Assembly: GCF_900103265.1 (NCBI RefSeq)
Contig: NZ_FMWX01000010.1
Span: 57,796-121,795, forward strand
From: Sphingomonas sp. NFR15
GTDB taxonomy: Bacteria > Pseudomonadota > Alphaproteobacteria > Sphingomonadales > Sphingomonadaceae
Direction of reading: 5' to 3'
Length of the DNA stretch: 64,000 nt
The translations under genes were made by a program, and so were the position numbers. Every line of letters starts with the position of its first letter. The first letter of the stretch is position 1. Positions 32,713 through 41,126 of this stretch are shown here, in pieces. Under the pieces are notes generated by a model that saw only the letters and a program-made list of their open reading frames with translations, ran no database searches and was not told where the DNA came from.

Positions 32713-33621
32713 CTACTCTGCCCCCGCCATCGGCCCCGCCACCAGCAGCGGGTCGAGCTTCGCGTCGCGCCAGCGGATCGCCCAGTGCAGGTGCGGCCCG
32801 GTTGCCCGCCCGGTCGCGCCCGACAGCGCGATCGGCTGCCCGCGCCGGACATGGTCGCCGACCCGCACGTCGATCCGCGAGAGGTGGAGGAACGCGCTGT
32901 TGAGGCCCATGCCGTGGTCGATCATCAGCAGATTGCCCTCCAGCGTGAAGGGATGGTCCGCCGCCAGGATCACCACGCCGTCGGCGGGGCTGAGCACCAC
33001 CGATCCGGTCGGCTTGGCGATGTCGAGCCCCGAATGATACGCGCCCGCCTCGCCGTTCTTGTAGATGCGCTGCGATCCGAACAGCGTCGAGATCCGCCCG
33101 GTCGCCGGCCAGGCGAACGCCTGCCGCCAGCCCTGCGCGTCGGTCCGCACCGCGCGCGCGGCGGCGATCTGCGCGAGCTCGCCGGGGCGGATCCGCGCGA
33201 ATTCGGGGGCGGGCACCGGATATTTGGGCAGGCTCGCCAGCCGGGAGATGTTCCAGCTTCGCGGCGCGACGCTGATCTGGTCGCGCACCTGCCGCCCGTC
33301 GGCGAGCGTCGCGGCGAGCGTCGTCACCGCCCCGGCGTCGCGGTCGAACCCGAACACGAAGCGCCCGTCGCGCGCCACCGGCACGCTCGCGCCGTTGACG
33401 CTCACGAGCGTCGCGCCGGCGGGCGCGGCGCCGATCACCAGCCCGCCCTGCACCATCGCGCCGGTGTAGCTGAATCGCACCGGGGCGGCGGGACGCTGCG
33501 GCACGCTCGGCGGCGGCGTCACCCGCGCCGGCGGCGGCGCCGGGATGCTCGGATAGCGCGGCACGGTGGCGCATCCGCCGAGCAGCAGCACGGCGGCGGC
33601 AGTCGTTCTCGCGGCGCGCAT
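32713..33621 (-). CDS. M23-family metallopeptidase lipoprotein
   Basis: 302 residues. Lipoprotein signal with LLLGGC (Cys17). The C-terminal half is an M23/LytM zinc peptidase: HSGLDIAKPTGSVVLSPADGVV carries the HxxxD metal ligands and GPHLHWAIRW the HxH motif, so it looks catalytically intact. Such enzymes cleave or regulate cleavage of peptidoglycan cross-links. The middle region has extracellular-type beta-strand sequence of unknown role. ATG at 33621 overlaps the DUF2093 gene stop by one base (TGATG). Confidence 0.9.
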   Translation of the reverse strand: MRAARTTAAAVLLLGGCATVPRYPSIPAPPPARVTPPPSVPQRPAAPVRFSYTGAMVQGGLVIGAAPAGATLVSVNGASVPVARDGRFVFGFDRDAGAVTTLAATLADGRQVRDQISVAPRSWNISRLASLPKYPVPAPEFARIRPGELAQIAAARAVRTDAQGWRQAFAWPATGRISTLFGSQRIYKNGEAGAYHSGLDIAKPTGSVVLSPADGVVILAADHPFTLEGNLLMIDHGMGLNSAFLHLSRIDVRVGDHVRRGQPIALSGATGRATGPHLHWAIRWRDAKLDPLLVAGPMAGAE

Positions 33622-33818
33622 CAGGCGCTCAGCGCCTCGGTGGCGAACGCCGCGCTCGCATAGGCTTGCTGCCGCGCCGCGCTCCAATAGCGCAGATCCT
33701 CGAGCGCGATCCGCGCCCCGCTCACCGCGCACAGCACATGGTCGCCGGGGGTGAGCACGCGGAAGCCGTTGGCCATATAGTGCAGCCGGGCGAGGCGATC
33801 GGTGTTGGGCATCAGCAT
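33621..33818 (-). CDS. DUF2093 domain protein
   Basis: 65 residues: LARLHYMANGFRVLTPGDHVLCAVSGARIALEDLRYWSAARQQAYASA. This matches the small alphaproteobacterial DUF2093 family (pattern 'Y..G.F.VL.PGD.V.CAVTG..I.L..LRYWS'), whose function is unknown. It lies 13 bases after xseA and overlaps the M23 gene start, as in related genomes. Start is either 33818 or 33812; the first was used. Confidence 0.88.
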   Translation of the reverse strand: MLMPNTDRLARLHYMANGFRVLTPGDHVLCAVSGARIALEDLRYWSAARQQAYASAAFATEALSA

Positions 33819-33831
33819 GGTCGGCTCTCGG

Positions 33832-35214
33832 CTAGAACAGGTTCGGCTGGTCGGCCGGATCGGACTTGCGATCATAGGGCTTGGGCGACGCGCGCTCAAC
33901 CTTGGCATCGACCTGCCCGTCGCGGAAATGGAGCGTCACCGCGCCCGCCGCGCGCGCCGCCGCCCCGGTGACGAGCGTCTCGCCGCCCGGCCGCGCGGTC
34001 ACGCGCACATAGCCCCGGTCGAGCAAGGCATCGGGATTGAGCGACTGCGCCAGCCGCCAGGTTCGCGCCAGCCGGTCGCGCGCGCTCTCCAACTGGCGCA
34101 CCAGCACCGCCGGGCGGAGCGCGCCGGCCGAGCGATCGAGCATCCCCCGCGCGGTGGTCACGCGCCGCTCCAGCCCGCGATCGAGCCGCGCGCCGAGATC
34201 GTCCGCCCTCTGCCGCTGCGGCCCGAGCAACGCGTCGCGCCTCGGGATCACCCGCACCAGCGCGTCGAGCCGCTCGCGCCCGCGCTCGTGATAGCGCCGC
34301 GCGCAGCGCTCGGTGCGCTGGCCGTGCGCGGCCAGCGTGAGCCGCAGGTCGGCGAGCACCGGCACCGCCATCTCCGCCGCCGCGGTCGGCGTGGGCGCGC
34401 GCAGGTCGGCGGCATAGTCGGCGAGCGTGGTGTCGGTCTCATGCCCGACCGCCGAGATGATCGGGATCGAACAGGCGGCGATCGCGCGCACCACCGTCTC
34501 GTCGTTGAACGACCACAGATCCTCGATCGAGCCGCCGCCGCGCGCGACGATGATGAGATCGGGCCGCGCCACCGCGCCGCCGGGCGCGATCGCATCGAAC
34601 CCCCGGATCGCCGCCGCCACCTCCGCCGCCGAGCCTTCGCCCTGCACCTTGACCGGCCACACGATCACGCGGCTCGGGCAGCGATCCTCGAGCCGGTGGA
34701 GGATGTCGCGGATCACCGCCCCGGTCGGCGAGGTGACGACGCCGATCACGCCCGGCAGGAACGGCAGCCGCTTCTTCCGGCTGGTCTCGAACAGCCCTTC
34801 GCCCGCCAGCTTGGCCTTGAGCTTCTCCAGCAGCGCCATCAGCGCGCCTTCGCCGGCCAGTTCCATCCGCTCGATGATGATCTGATATTTGGAGCGCCCC
34901 GGATAGGTGGTGATCCGCCCGGTCGCGATCACCTCCACGCCGTCCTGCGGCTGGAACGGCAGCATGTTGACCTGCCCTTTCCAGATCACCCCGTCGATCA
35001 CCGCGCCATCGTCCTTGAGCGCGAGATAGGCATGGCCCGAGGCTACGCGCTTGTAGCCGGAGATTTCGCCGCGCAGCCGGACATGGCCGAACTCGGTCTC
35101 GACCACGCGCTTGAGCTTGGCCGCGAGTTCGGCGACCGAAAGCGGCGCGGCGTTGTCGCCCGCCATCTCCTCGGCTACCAGCCGCGCCTGGCTATCGTAA
35201 AAGGGGTCCGCCAT
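33832..35214 (-). CDS. xseA: exodeoxyribonuclease VII large subunit
   Basis: 460 residues. With XseB it digests single-stranded DNA in both directions in the cytoplasm. Seen: N-terminal OB-fold (PLSVAELAAKLKRVVETEFGHVRLRGEISGYKRVASGHAYLALKDD), the catalytic core with VGVVTSPTGAVIRDILH and LIIVARGGGSIEDLWSFNDE, and VGHETDTTLADYAADLRAPTPTAAAE, then a coiled-coil C-terminus. The start ATG overlaps the divergent purD start by two bases (CATG), so the two promoters must lie within the opposite coding regions. An AGGA site lies about six bases upstream of the xseA ATG inside purD. xseB is not in this window. Confidence 0.95.
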   Translation of the reverse strand: MADPFYDSQARLVAEEMAGDNAAPLSVAELAAKLKRVVETEFGHVRLRGEISGYKRVASGHAYLALKDDGAVIDGVIWKGQVNMLPFQPQDGVEVIATGRITTYPGRSKYQIIIERMELAGEGALMALLEKLKAKLAGEGLFETSRKKRLPFLPGVIGVVTSPTGAVIRDILHRLEDRCPSRVIVWPVKVQGEGSAAEVAAAIRGFDAIAPGGAVARPDLIIVARGGGSIEDLWSFNDETVVRAIAACSIPIISAVGHETDTTLADYAADLRAPTPTAAAEMAVPVLADLRLTLAAHGQRTERCARRYHERGRERLDALVRVIPRRDALLGPQRQRADDLGARLDRGLERRVTTARGMLDRSAGALRPAVLVRQLESARDRLARTWRLAQSLNPDALLDRGYVRVTARPGGETLVTGAAARAAGAVTLHFRDGQVDAKVERASPKPYDRKSDPADQPNLF

Positions 35215-36475
35215 GAATGTCCTGCTGATCGGCTCGGGGGGTCGCGAACATGCGCTCGCCTGGAAGCTCGCGCAATCGCCGGGCCTCCATACGCTGTTCG
35301 CCGCACCGGGCAATCCGGGCATCGCGGCGCATGCGCAGGTGGTCGCGCTCGATGTGACCGATCATGCCGCCGTGGTGGCGTTCGCAGGCGAGCGCGCGAT
35401 CGGCCTCGTCGTGATCGGTCCCGAGGCGCCGCTCGTCGATGGCCTTGCCGACAGCCTGCGCGCGGCGGACATCGCGGTGTTCGGCCCGTCGGCGGCGGCG
35501 GCGCGGCTCGAAGGCTCGAAGGGCTTCACCAAGGCTTTGTGCGACCGCGCCGGCATTCCCACCGCCGGCTATGCCCGCGTCACCGCGCTCGACACGGGCC
35601 TCGCCGCGCTCGACACATTCGGCATCCCCGTCGTCGTCAAGGCGGACGGCCTCGCCGCCGGCAAGGGCGTCACCGTCGCCGAGACCCGCGCCGCCGCCGA
35701 GGCCGCCTTGCGCGACCTGTTCGCCGCGCCCGGCGGCGAAGCGGTGATCGAGGAATTCCTCGACGGCGAGGAGGTCAGCCTGTTCGTGCTGACCGACGGC
35801 GCGGCGATCCTCCCGTTCGGCACCGCGCAGGACCACAAGCGCGTCGGCGACGGCGACACCGGCCCCAACACCGGCGGCATGGGCGCCTACAGCCCCGCGA
35901 CCGTGCTGACCCCCGAGCTGGAACGCCGCGCGCTCGACGAGATCATCCGGCCGACCGTCCGCACGCTCGCCGCCGAGGGTACGCCCTTTTCGGGGGTGCT
36001 CTACGCCGGGCTGATGCTGACGGCGGACGGCCCCAAGCTGATCGAATATAACGCCCGCTTCGGCGATCCCGAATGCCAGGTGCTGATGCTGCGGCTCGAA
36101 GACGATCTGCTCGACGTGATGCTCGCGGTCGCGCACGGCCGGCTCGGCGAGCGCCCCCCCGCGCGCTTCACCGACGCCACCGCGCTCACCGTGGTGATGG
36201 CCGCGCGCGGCTACCCCGGCACGCCCGAGACCGGCGGCACGATCGCCGGGCTCGACGCCGCCGAGGCGACCGGCGCGCGCGTGTTCCAGGCGGGCACGCG
36301 CCTCCAGGACGGCGCGCTGGTCGCGGCGGGCGGCCGCGTGCTGGCGGTGACGGCGACCGGCGCCAACGTCCGCGCGGCGCAAGCCGCGGCCTATGCGGCG
36401 GTCGACGCGCTCGATTTCCCGACCGGCTTCTGCCGCCGCGACATCGGCTGGCGCGAGATCGCGCGCGCGGGGTAG
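35213..36475 (+). CDS. purD: phosphoribosylamine-glycine ligase
   Basis: 420 residues, standard length. PurD is the second enzyme of purine synthesis and joins glycine to phosphoribosylamine with ATP. Start MNVLLIGSGGREHALAWKLA is canonical. ATP-grasp features: VVIGPEAPLVDGLAD, VVVKADGLAAGKGVTVAE, NTGGMGAYSPATVL and EYNARFGDPECQVLMLRLEDDL. AAGGGG about seven bases before the ATG is the ribosome site and lies inside the xseA gene. See xseA for the overlapping start codons. Confidence 0.96.
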   Translation: MNVLLIGSGGREHALAWKLAQSPGLHTLFAAPGNPGIAAHAQVVALDVTDHAAVVAFAGERAIGLVVIGPEAPLVDGLADSLRAADIAVFGPSAAAARLEGSKGFTKALCDRAGIPTAGYARVTALDTGLAALDTFGIPVVVKADGLAAGKGVTVAETRAAAEAALRDLFAAPGGEAVIEEFLDGEEVSLFVLTDGAAILPFGTAQDHKRVGDGDTGPNTGGMGAYSPATVLTPELERRALDEIIRPTVRTLAAEGTPFSGVLYAGLMLTADGPKLIEYNARFGDPECQVLMLRLEDDLLDVMLAVAHGRLGERPPARFTDATALTVVMAARGYPGTPETGGTIAGLDAAEATGARVFQAGTRLQDGALVAAGGRVLAVTATGANVRAAQAAAYAAVDALDFPTGFCRRDIGWREIARAG

Positions 36476-36781
36476 GGCGGTAGGGCGATCCGTCGCGAGA
36501 GCCCTTCCGTCATGCCCGACCCGTGCCGGCATCCACGGCTCGACACGCCCCCCAGCCGTGGTCTCGCGGCACGGTGCCCCCGGAACGCCCCGGCGCGGCG
36601 GAGCGCTTCGGAACCGCGCCGAGGTTCGCAAAGCGCCCGCGATCGCGGCATCACCTCCGCCGACGGCATGTTGACGCGGGGGCAAGTCGCTCGACGCGTC
36701 TTTGCTCACAAGCGGCCTGGAGTGGCGCGGTGCGGAGAACGCCCACTTGCAGACGTTGATCGCGCGGGGCAGCCTGCGTGA
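36476..36781. other. 306-bp intergenic region after purD
   Basis: No convincing gene. Contains one short hairpin (separate entry) and otherwise GC-rich sequence until about 36670; composition becomes less GC-rich toward the next gene. Confidence 0.6.
36533..36561. terminator. hairpin downstream of purD, possible terminator
   Basis: CCACGGCT (36533-36540) pairs with AGCCGTGG (36554-36561) across 13 bases. No T-run follows, so a repeat remnant is equally possible. Confidence 0.3.
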
Positions 36782-37024
36782 ATGAGCAAGCGAAACGAGA
36801 AAGGGCGTGAAATCTGGTTCGCAAGAGTCTTGTGGAGCTACATGCCCTGCCATCCAATGGGATTTCTGGTGATCTTCGCGCTCGTTTTGTTCGGCATGGG
36901 CGCGGTGTCCGTAGGCCAGTGGTTCCTGCGTCTCGCGAGCATTCCTGGCGCGGATAGCTGGCCGTTTCTACTAATCTCTCCAACCGTCGTCGCCGGGTGG
37001 ATCATCGCAGAGCGCCATAGCTAG
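36782..37024 (+). CDS. small membrane protein, hypothetical
   Basis: 80 residues with two membrane helices (GFLVIFALVLFGMGAVSVGQWFL and WPFLLISPTVVAGWII). No family recognised. Codon use is clearly less GC-biased than neighbouring housekeeping genes, as is the next gene, suggesting both were acquired together. No strong ribosome site is visible (GCGTGA before the ATG), which lowers confidence. Confidence 0.6.
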   Translation: MSKRNEKGREIWFARVLWSYMPCHPMGFLVIFALVLFGMGAVSVGQWFLRLASIPGADSWPFLLISPTVVAGWIIAERHS

Positions 37025-37159
37025 GCTACCTTGAGTCCGACAGGGAATGGCGGCTTTCCACCAACTTTCGGCGTTCCGGCGCTGGGGCGGCTCCCGCCCC
37101 AATAGCGGACGTTCCTCCGACGCGCTAAGTCCAGGGCTCGTTGGAGACGGGGTTAGCGC

Positions 37160-37831
37160 ATGAAGCAACGATTGATTGAACGCATTCCGGTTCCACAAAG
37201 CGAAGTGCGGACCGACGAGCCTGGCGCAGCTTGTTTGTGGGTAGGATATTTCATCGAAGAGGCTGTTGAGCGGGGCTATGAGGAGGACGAGCTTCCTCCG
37301 GAGGTTCTGCGCTTTCTTGATGTTTGGGAATATCATGGAGAGCGCGGCAACGGTGGGCACGCTCAATATTACGAGAACGAGGAAAACTGCCGTCCAAAAT
37401 TGAAGCTGATGGCGAAGTTCCTCAAGACGATCGGTCTTCCGGAGCACGGTCGACTCATAGAAGACTTCGAGCATTTCTCAATCAGGAACGAGGGGAAGAT
37501 CGACGATCTATATGAGCGTGAAGAAAACGGCGCGGTCAGGGAAATGTTTTACGGATTTGACGATCGCTTCATGCAGTTGGAGCAAAGCGAGGGCAAGCTC
37601 GTGGACCGGTTGGCCGGGTGGCTCTTGCAGCAACCGTGGATAGAGATCGAGGAGACCGGACAATCTGGCGACGTTACAAGGCTCCGGCAGTTGATCGCAG
37701 ATCCTCCTGACCGCGAAGCACGGCTGGCCGCGAAAATGCGCAGGCGCGAAGCAGAAAATCGTGGCGCCCTGCTCGCCTTCGCGCGACGCTTCTTGGCATA
37801 TCGCACACGGGGTCCGAAGCCTGATCGGTAG
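37160..37831 (+). CDS. DMP19/DUF4375-like protein
   Basis: 223 residues, cytoplasmic, highly charged. The segment LDVWEYHGERGNGGHAQYYENEENCRPKLKLMAKFLKTIGLPEHGRLIEDF contains the 'GNGG..QYY.N' pattern of the DMP19 (DUF4375) family, a group described with a DNA-mimic member but mostly uncharacterised. C-terminal end is Arg-rich. Lower GC than its surroundings. Likely start ATG 37160 with AGACGGGG upstream. Function here is not known. Confidence 0.65.
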   Translation: MKQRLIERIPVPQSEVRTDEPGAACLWVGYFIEEAVERGYEEDELPPEVLRFLDVWEYHGERGNGGHAQYYENEENCRPKLKLMAKFLKTIGLPEHGRLIEDFEHFSIRNEGKIDDLYEREENGAVREMFYGFDDRFMQLEQSEGKLVDRLAGWLLQQPWIEIEETGQSGDVTRLRQLIADPPDREARLAAKMRRREAENRGALLAFARRFLAYRTRGPKPDR

Positions 37832-38008
37832 ATGAGCGGAGCGTCCGCTTTCCACCACCTCAAGCCGTTCGCGATCGGCGCTGACCCCTGCCGTATCAAC
37901 GATCAGGGCGAGGCCCACGAAGCCGCCTGCCCCCCATAACGCCACGCTGTCCCGGAAAATGCGGCAACCCCGCTGGTGCCGCTTCGGCGTCCTCGATAGT
38001 GTCCGCGC

Positions 38009-39580
38009 ATGGCAGCAGCAGGTTCATCGCGATCGAGCGTCGCTTCCGAGCGGCAGGCGCTCTGGGCTTTCATCCTCGGTTGTATCGCGGTCACGATCGG
38101 GGTGATCGCGCACCTGCCGATGTTCCTGATGGCGCGGTCGATGCACTATCACCTCGCGGGGATGCCGATGGACTCGGGCATGATCGCCGGCATGGGGCTG
38201 ATCGTCGCCGGGGTCGCGGTCGCCGGCTATGGGTTGCTGCCGCGCGACGTCGCCGCCCAGCGTGTCGCCGCCGCGACGATCACCGTCGCCGCGCCCGAGG
38301 ATGCGAAACTCGGCTGGCAGCACTGGCGGTTGATGATCGTGCTGGTGGTTGCGCTCGTCATCGACGTGATGAAGCCGGCCACGCTCGGCTTCACGGTTCC
38401 GGGCATGGTCGGGGAATATGGCGTCCCGAAGGCGACCGTCAGCCTCGTGCCCTTCTTCGCTTTGATGGGCACGGTCACCGGATCGTTCGTCTGGGGCGTG
38501 ATCGCCGACATCTACGGCCGCAAGGCGTCGATCCTGCTGTCCGCCGTCATGTTCGTCGGCACCTCGATCTGCGGCGCGATGCCGAGCCTCGCGTGGAACA
38601 TCGGCATGTGCTTCATGATGGGCCTGGCGGCGGGCGGCATGTTGCCGGTCACCTATGCGCTGCTGGCCGAGATGATGCCGAGCCGGCACCGCGGCTGGGC
38701 GCTGGTGCTGGTCGGCGGTCTCGGTGCGGTGGGCGGCTATTTCGCCGCGAGCGGCGCCTCCGCGCTGCTCCAGCCGATCTTCGGCTGGCGCATCCTGTGG
38801 CTCATCAACCTGCCCACCGGCCTCACGCTGGTGCTGCTCGGGGCCTTCATCCCGGAATCGGCCAAGTTCCTCCTCGCGCGTGGCCGACGTCGCGAGGCGG
38901 AGGAGGTCATGCGCCGCTTCGGCTCGCGGGCCGAGCGTGCCGCGCCGCGGACCGTCGCCGTGGCTCACGCCGGATACACCGCCCTGACCGGCGCCCGGCT
39001 GGTCGCCAAGATCACCGCGCTCAGCATCTGCGCGCTCGCCTGGGGCCTCATCAACTTCGGCCTGCTGCTGTGGCTGCCGGCCGATCTGGTGGCGAAGGGC
39101 TATTCGGTCGCGGTGTCGAGCCGGCTGCTCGCGGAATCGGCGCTGATCGCCTTCCCGACCGTGTTCGTCGCCGCGCTGCTCTACAGCCGCTGGAGCAGCA
39201 AATGGGCGCTCGTCGCCATGATCGGCGTCACCCTCGCCGGGCTGCTGCTGGTTCTGCGCCTGGAGATGGCCGGGGTGGGGAGCCCGGTGTGGCCGGTGGG
39301 CCTGCTGATCGTGGGCTCGAACGGGATCATCGCGATCCTGCTGCCCTATGCCGCCGAGAGTGTGCCGCTCGGCGTCAGGGGCAAGGCCACCGGCTGGATC
39401 GCGGCCTGTTCGAAGGGCGGCGGGCTGCTGGCCCAGTCGCTCAGCATCGCCGGTCACGTGCCGGCGATGGGCGTCGTGGCGGGCATCATCATGGTTCCGG
39501 CCGCGGCCTCGCTGGCGCTCGTCGCGATCTTCGGACGGGAAACGCGCGGGCTCGACCTTCGTCACCTGGAACGCGCGTGA
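38009..39580 (+). CDS. major facilitator superfamily (sugar-porter-like) transporter
   Basis: 523 residues with about 12 membrane spans. MFS motifs seen: GVIADIYGRKASILLSAV (loop 2-3 'G-x-x-x-D-x-x-G-R-K' pattern) and PESAKFLLARGRRREAEEVMRRFG (the 'PESPR' region of sugar/metabolite porters). An unusual N-terminal extension of about 100 residues carries two extra hydrophobic segments before the conserved start LMIVLVVALVIDVMKPATLGF. Substrate unknown. Single gene unit. Confidence 0.88.
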   Translation: MAAAGSSRSSVASERQALWAFILGCIAVTIGVIAHLPMFLMARSMHYHLAGMPMDSGMIAGMGLIVAGVAVAGYGLLPRDVAAQRVAAATITVAAPEDAKLGWQHWRLMIVLVVALVIDVMKPATLGFTVPGMVGEYGVPKATVSLVPFFALMGTVTGSFVWGVIADIYGRKASILLSAVMFVGTSICGAMPSLAWNIGMCFMMGLAAGGMLPVTYALLAEMMPSRHRGWALVLVGGLGAVGGYFAASGASALLQPIFGWRILWLINLPTGLTLVLLGAFIPESAKFLLARGRRREAEEVMRRFGSRAERAAPRTVAVAHAGYTALTGARLVAKITALSICALAWGLINFGLLLWLPADLVAKGYSVAVSSRLLAESALIAFPTVFVAALLYSRWSSKWALVAMIGVTLAGLLLVLRLEMAGVGSPVWPVGLLIVGSNGIIAILLPYAAESVPLGVRGKATGWIAACSKGGGLLAQSLSIAGHVPAMGVVAGIIMVPAAASLALVAIFGRETRGLDLRHLERA

Positions 39581-39722
39581 AGATCGCGCGGCATGGTGTC
39601 GCGCGTTCTTGAACACCGCGCGCGGTGCGCCCGCGAGGGCGCGCGCGGCCCGGCCATGCATCTCCGGATCGTGTCATGCGTTTGCTGATGTCGATCAAGG
39701 TTTCACAACCAGGGAGTATGTC

Positions 39723-40289
39723 ATGCGCTCGATGATGCTTGTTTCGCTTGCCGCCTGTATGGCGCTCGGTGCGTGCGGGAAGGGCGGCGAAAGCGTGTCG
39801 ATGACCAACGCCTCGATGGATCAGGTCGCCAAGGTTCAGGCCGCCAAGCTCCAGCCGGGGCAATGGGAAATGCGCATGGAGCAGGTCAGCAGCGAGACGA
39901 CCGGCGGATCGGGCACCCTGCCGGCGATGCCCAAAATGCCCCCCAGCACCACCAAAGTCTGCCTGACCGAGGCGCAGGTCAACGACCCCAAGGCCGTTTT
40001 CGGCGGCGCGCCGCAGATGCAGAAGAACTGTGTGTATGATTCGTTCACGATGCGCGGCGGCAAGATCGACGCCAAGCTCCACTGCGACATGGGCAATATC
40101 AAGGTCGAGGGCACCAATAGCGGCACCTTTACCGAAACCGCGTTCACATCCGAATCGCACAGCACGGTCAGCGGCCTGCCCGGCGGCATGACCACCAAGA
40201 GCCACATGAAGATGGACGCCAGGCGGCTCGGCGAGTGCCAGCCGGGCGACCTGAAGGCCGGCGACACCAAGGCGCCCCCGCAGGGCTGA
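39723..40289 (+). CDS. DUF3617 domain lipoprotein
   Basis: 188 residues. Lipobox at LGACG (signal MRSMMLVSLAACMALGAC). Body matches DUF3617: LQPGQWEMRMEQVSSETTGG, STTKVCLTEAQVNDPKAVFGG, KNCVYDSFTMRGGKIDAKLHCDMGN and TFTETAFTSESHSTVSGLPGGMTTKSHMKMDARRLGEC. Sphingomonads carry several; function not known. Cleavable lipoprotein probably facing the periplasm. AGGGAGTATGTC precedes the ATG. Confidence 0.88.
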   Translation: MRSMMLVSLAACMALGACGKGGESVSMTNASMDQVAKVQAAKLQPGQWEMRMEQVSSETTGGSGTLPAMPKMPPSTTKVCLTEAQVNDPKAVFGGAPQMQKNCVYDSFTMRGGKIDAKLHCDMGNIKVEGTNSGTFTETAFTSESHSTVSGLPGGMTTKSHMKMDARRLGECQPGDLKAGDTKAPPQG

Positions 40290-40392
40290 GGCGCGGCCCG
40301 AGCGGAGGATGCCGGTTGGCTGCGTCGTCCACCGCCATCCTCCGAAACCCGCTTGCGGCCACCCCCGCGCCCGGCGTAGCCTCGGCGCCACG

Positions 40393-40617
40393 ATGCCGAA
40401 CCTCCCCGTCCCGATCTCAGAGCCGGCGCGCCAGCCCGTCCATCACCGCGCGAGGGCGTCGATCGGCTTCGGGCGCCGCGCGCGGATGCGCGCGAGCGTC
40501 AGCGTGACGAGCGGCGGGATCGTGTCGGTCGCGGTGCTGGTGTCCTCGATCCTGCTGTCGACCGCCGTGATCGTCCACACCGCCGGCAAGACCGCACGCC
40601 GCACCCGCGCGGACTGA
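40393..40617 (+). CDS. possible small single-helix membrane protein
   Basis: 74-residue frame with one hydrophobic stretch (GGIVSVAVLVSSILLSTAVIVHTAG) and Arg-rich ends. No ribosome site and no recalled family. It lies between DUF3617 and the HxlR gene, end-to-end with the latter. May be chance coding in GC-rich DNA. Confidence 0.3.
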   Translation: MPNLPVPISEPARQPVHHRARASIGFGRRARMRASVSVTSGGIVSVAVLVSSILLSTAVIVHTAGKTARRTRAD

Positions 40618-40633
40618 CGCCCCGCACCCCGCG

Positions 40634-41065
40634 TCACGGCGCCATCGCGATCGCGAGATCGGCGAGCGGCACGCCGCTCCGCGCATCGACCACCACCGGC
40701 ACGATGTCGCGCCCGCTGCCCGCCTCGATCGGGCGCGTCATCGCGCCGCCGCCGAAATGCTTGCGCGCCCACCCGCCGAGCGCGTGCAGCACCGGCAGAT
40801 AATCGCGCCCCGCCTCGGTCAGCACATAGTCGTCGCGCGGCGGATGGTCGCTGTAGCGCCGCCGTTCGAGCAGCCCCGCCGCGACCAGCGCGCCCAGCCG
40901 CCGCGTCAGGATGTTGGGCGCGATGCCGAGCGTCTTCTGGAACTGGTCGAACCGCGTCTGCCCGAGCCCGGCGTTGCGCAGGATCAGCATGCTCCACGTA
41001 TCGCCGACACGGGCGAGGCCGCGCCCGACCGGGCAGGCCCCTGAGGAAAGATCGTCAATGTCCAT
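40634..41065 (-). CDS. HxlR-family transcriptional regulator
   Basis: 143 residues. N-terminal Cys11 in SSGACPVGRGLARVGDTWSMLILRNAGLGQTRFDQFQKTLGIAPNILTRRLGALVAAGLLERRRYSDHPPRDDYVLTEAGRDYLPVL, the standard HxlR (winged-helix, redox-sensing in some members) layout. Divergent from the SDR gene with only 61 bases between, so it probably controls it. A dyad lies between the two starts. Confidence 0.93.
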   Translation of the reverse strand: MDIDDLSSGACPVGRGLARVGDTWSMLILRNAGLGQTRFDQFQKTLGIAPNILTRRLGALVAAGLLERRRYSDHPPRDDYVLTEAGRDYLPVLHALGGWARKHFGGGAMTRPIEAGSGRDIVPVVVDARSGVPLADLAIAMAP

Positions 41066-41074
41066 TGCGAAAAG

Positions 41075-41090
41075 ATAGTCACATAACTAT
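41075..41090. promoter_or_regulatory. inverted repeat between HxlR regulator and SDR gene
   Basis: ATAGT (41075-41079) and ACTAT (41086-41090), 6-base spacer, in an AT-rich patch. Likely HxlR operator. Confidence 0.5.
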
Positions 41091-41126
41091 TAAAACGCAA
41101 GCGACTTGCCGCCAAGGAGATTCCCC

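Noticed and set aside
29309..33037. 1242-codon plus-strand frame opposite the second receptor
   Set aside because: Antisense shadow that also crosses the terminator and part of the M23 gene; no protein features.
36391..36669. Minus-strand frame in the intergenic region after purD
   Set aside because: It overlaps the purD end, has no motif and no ribosome site, and its composition is Arg-rich noise.
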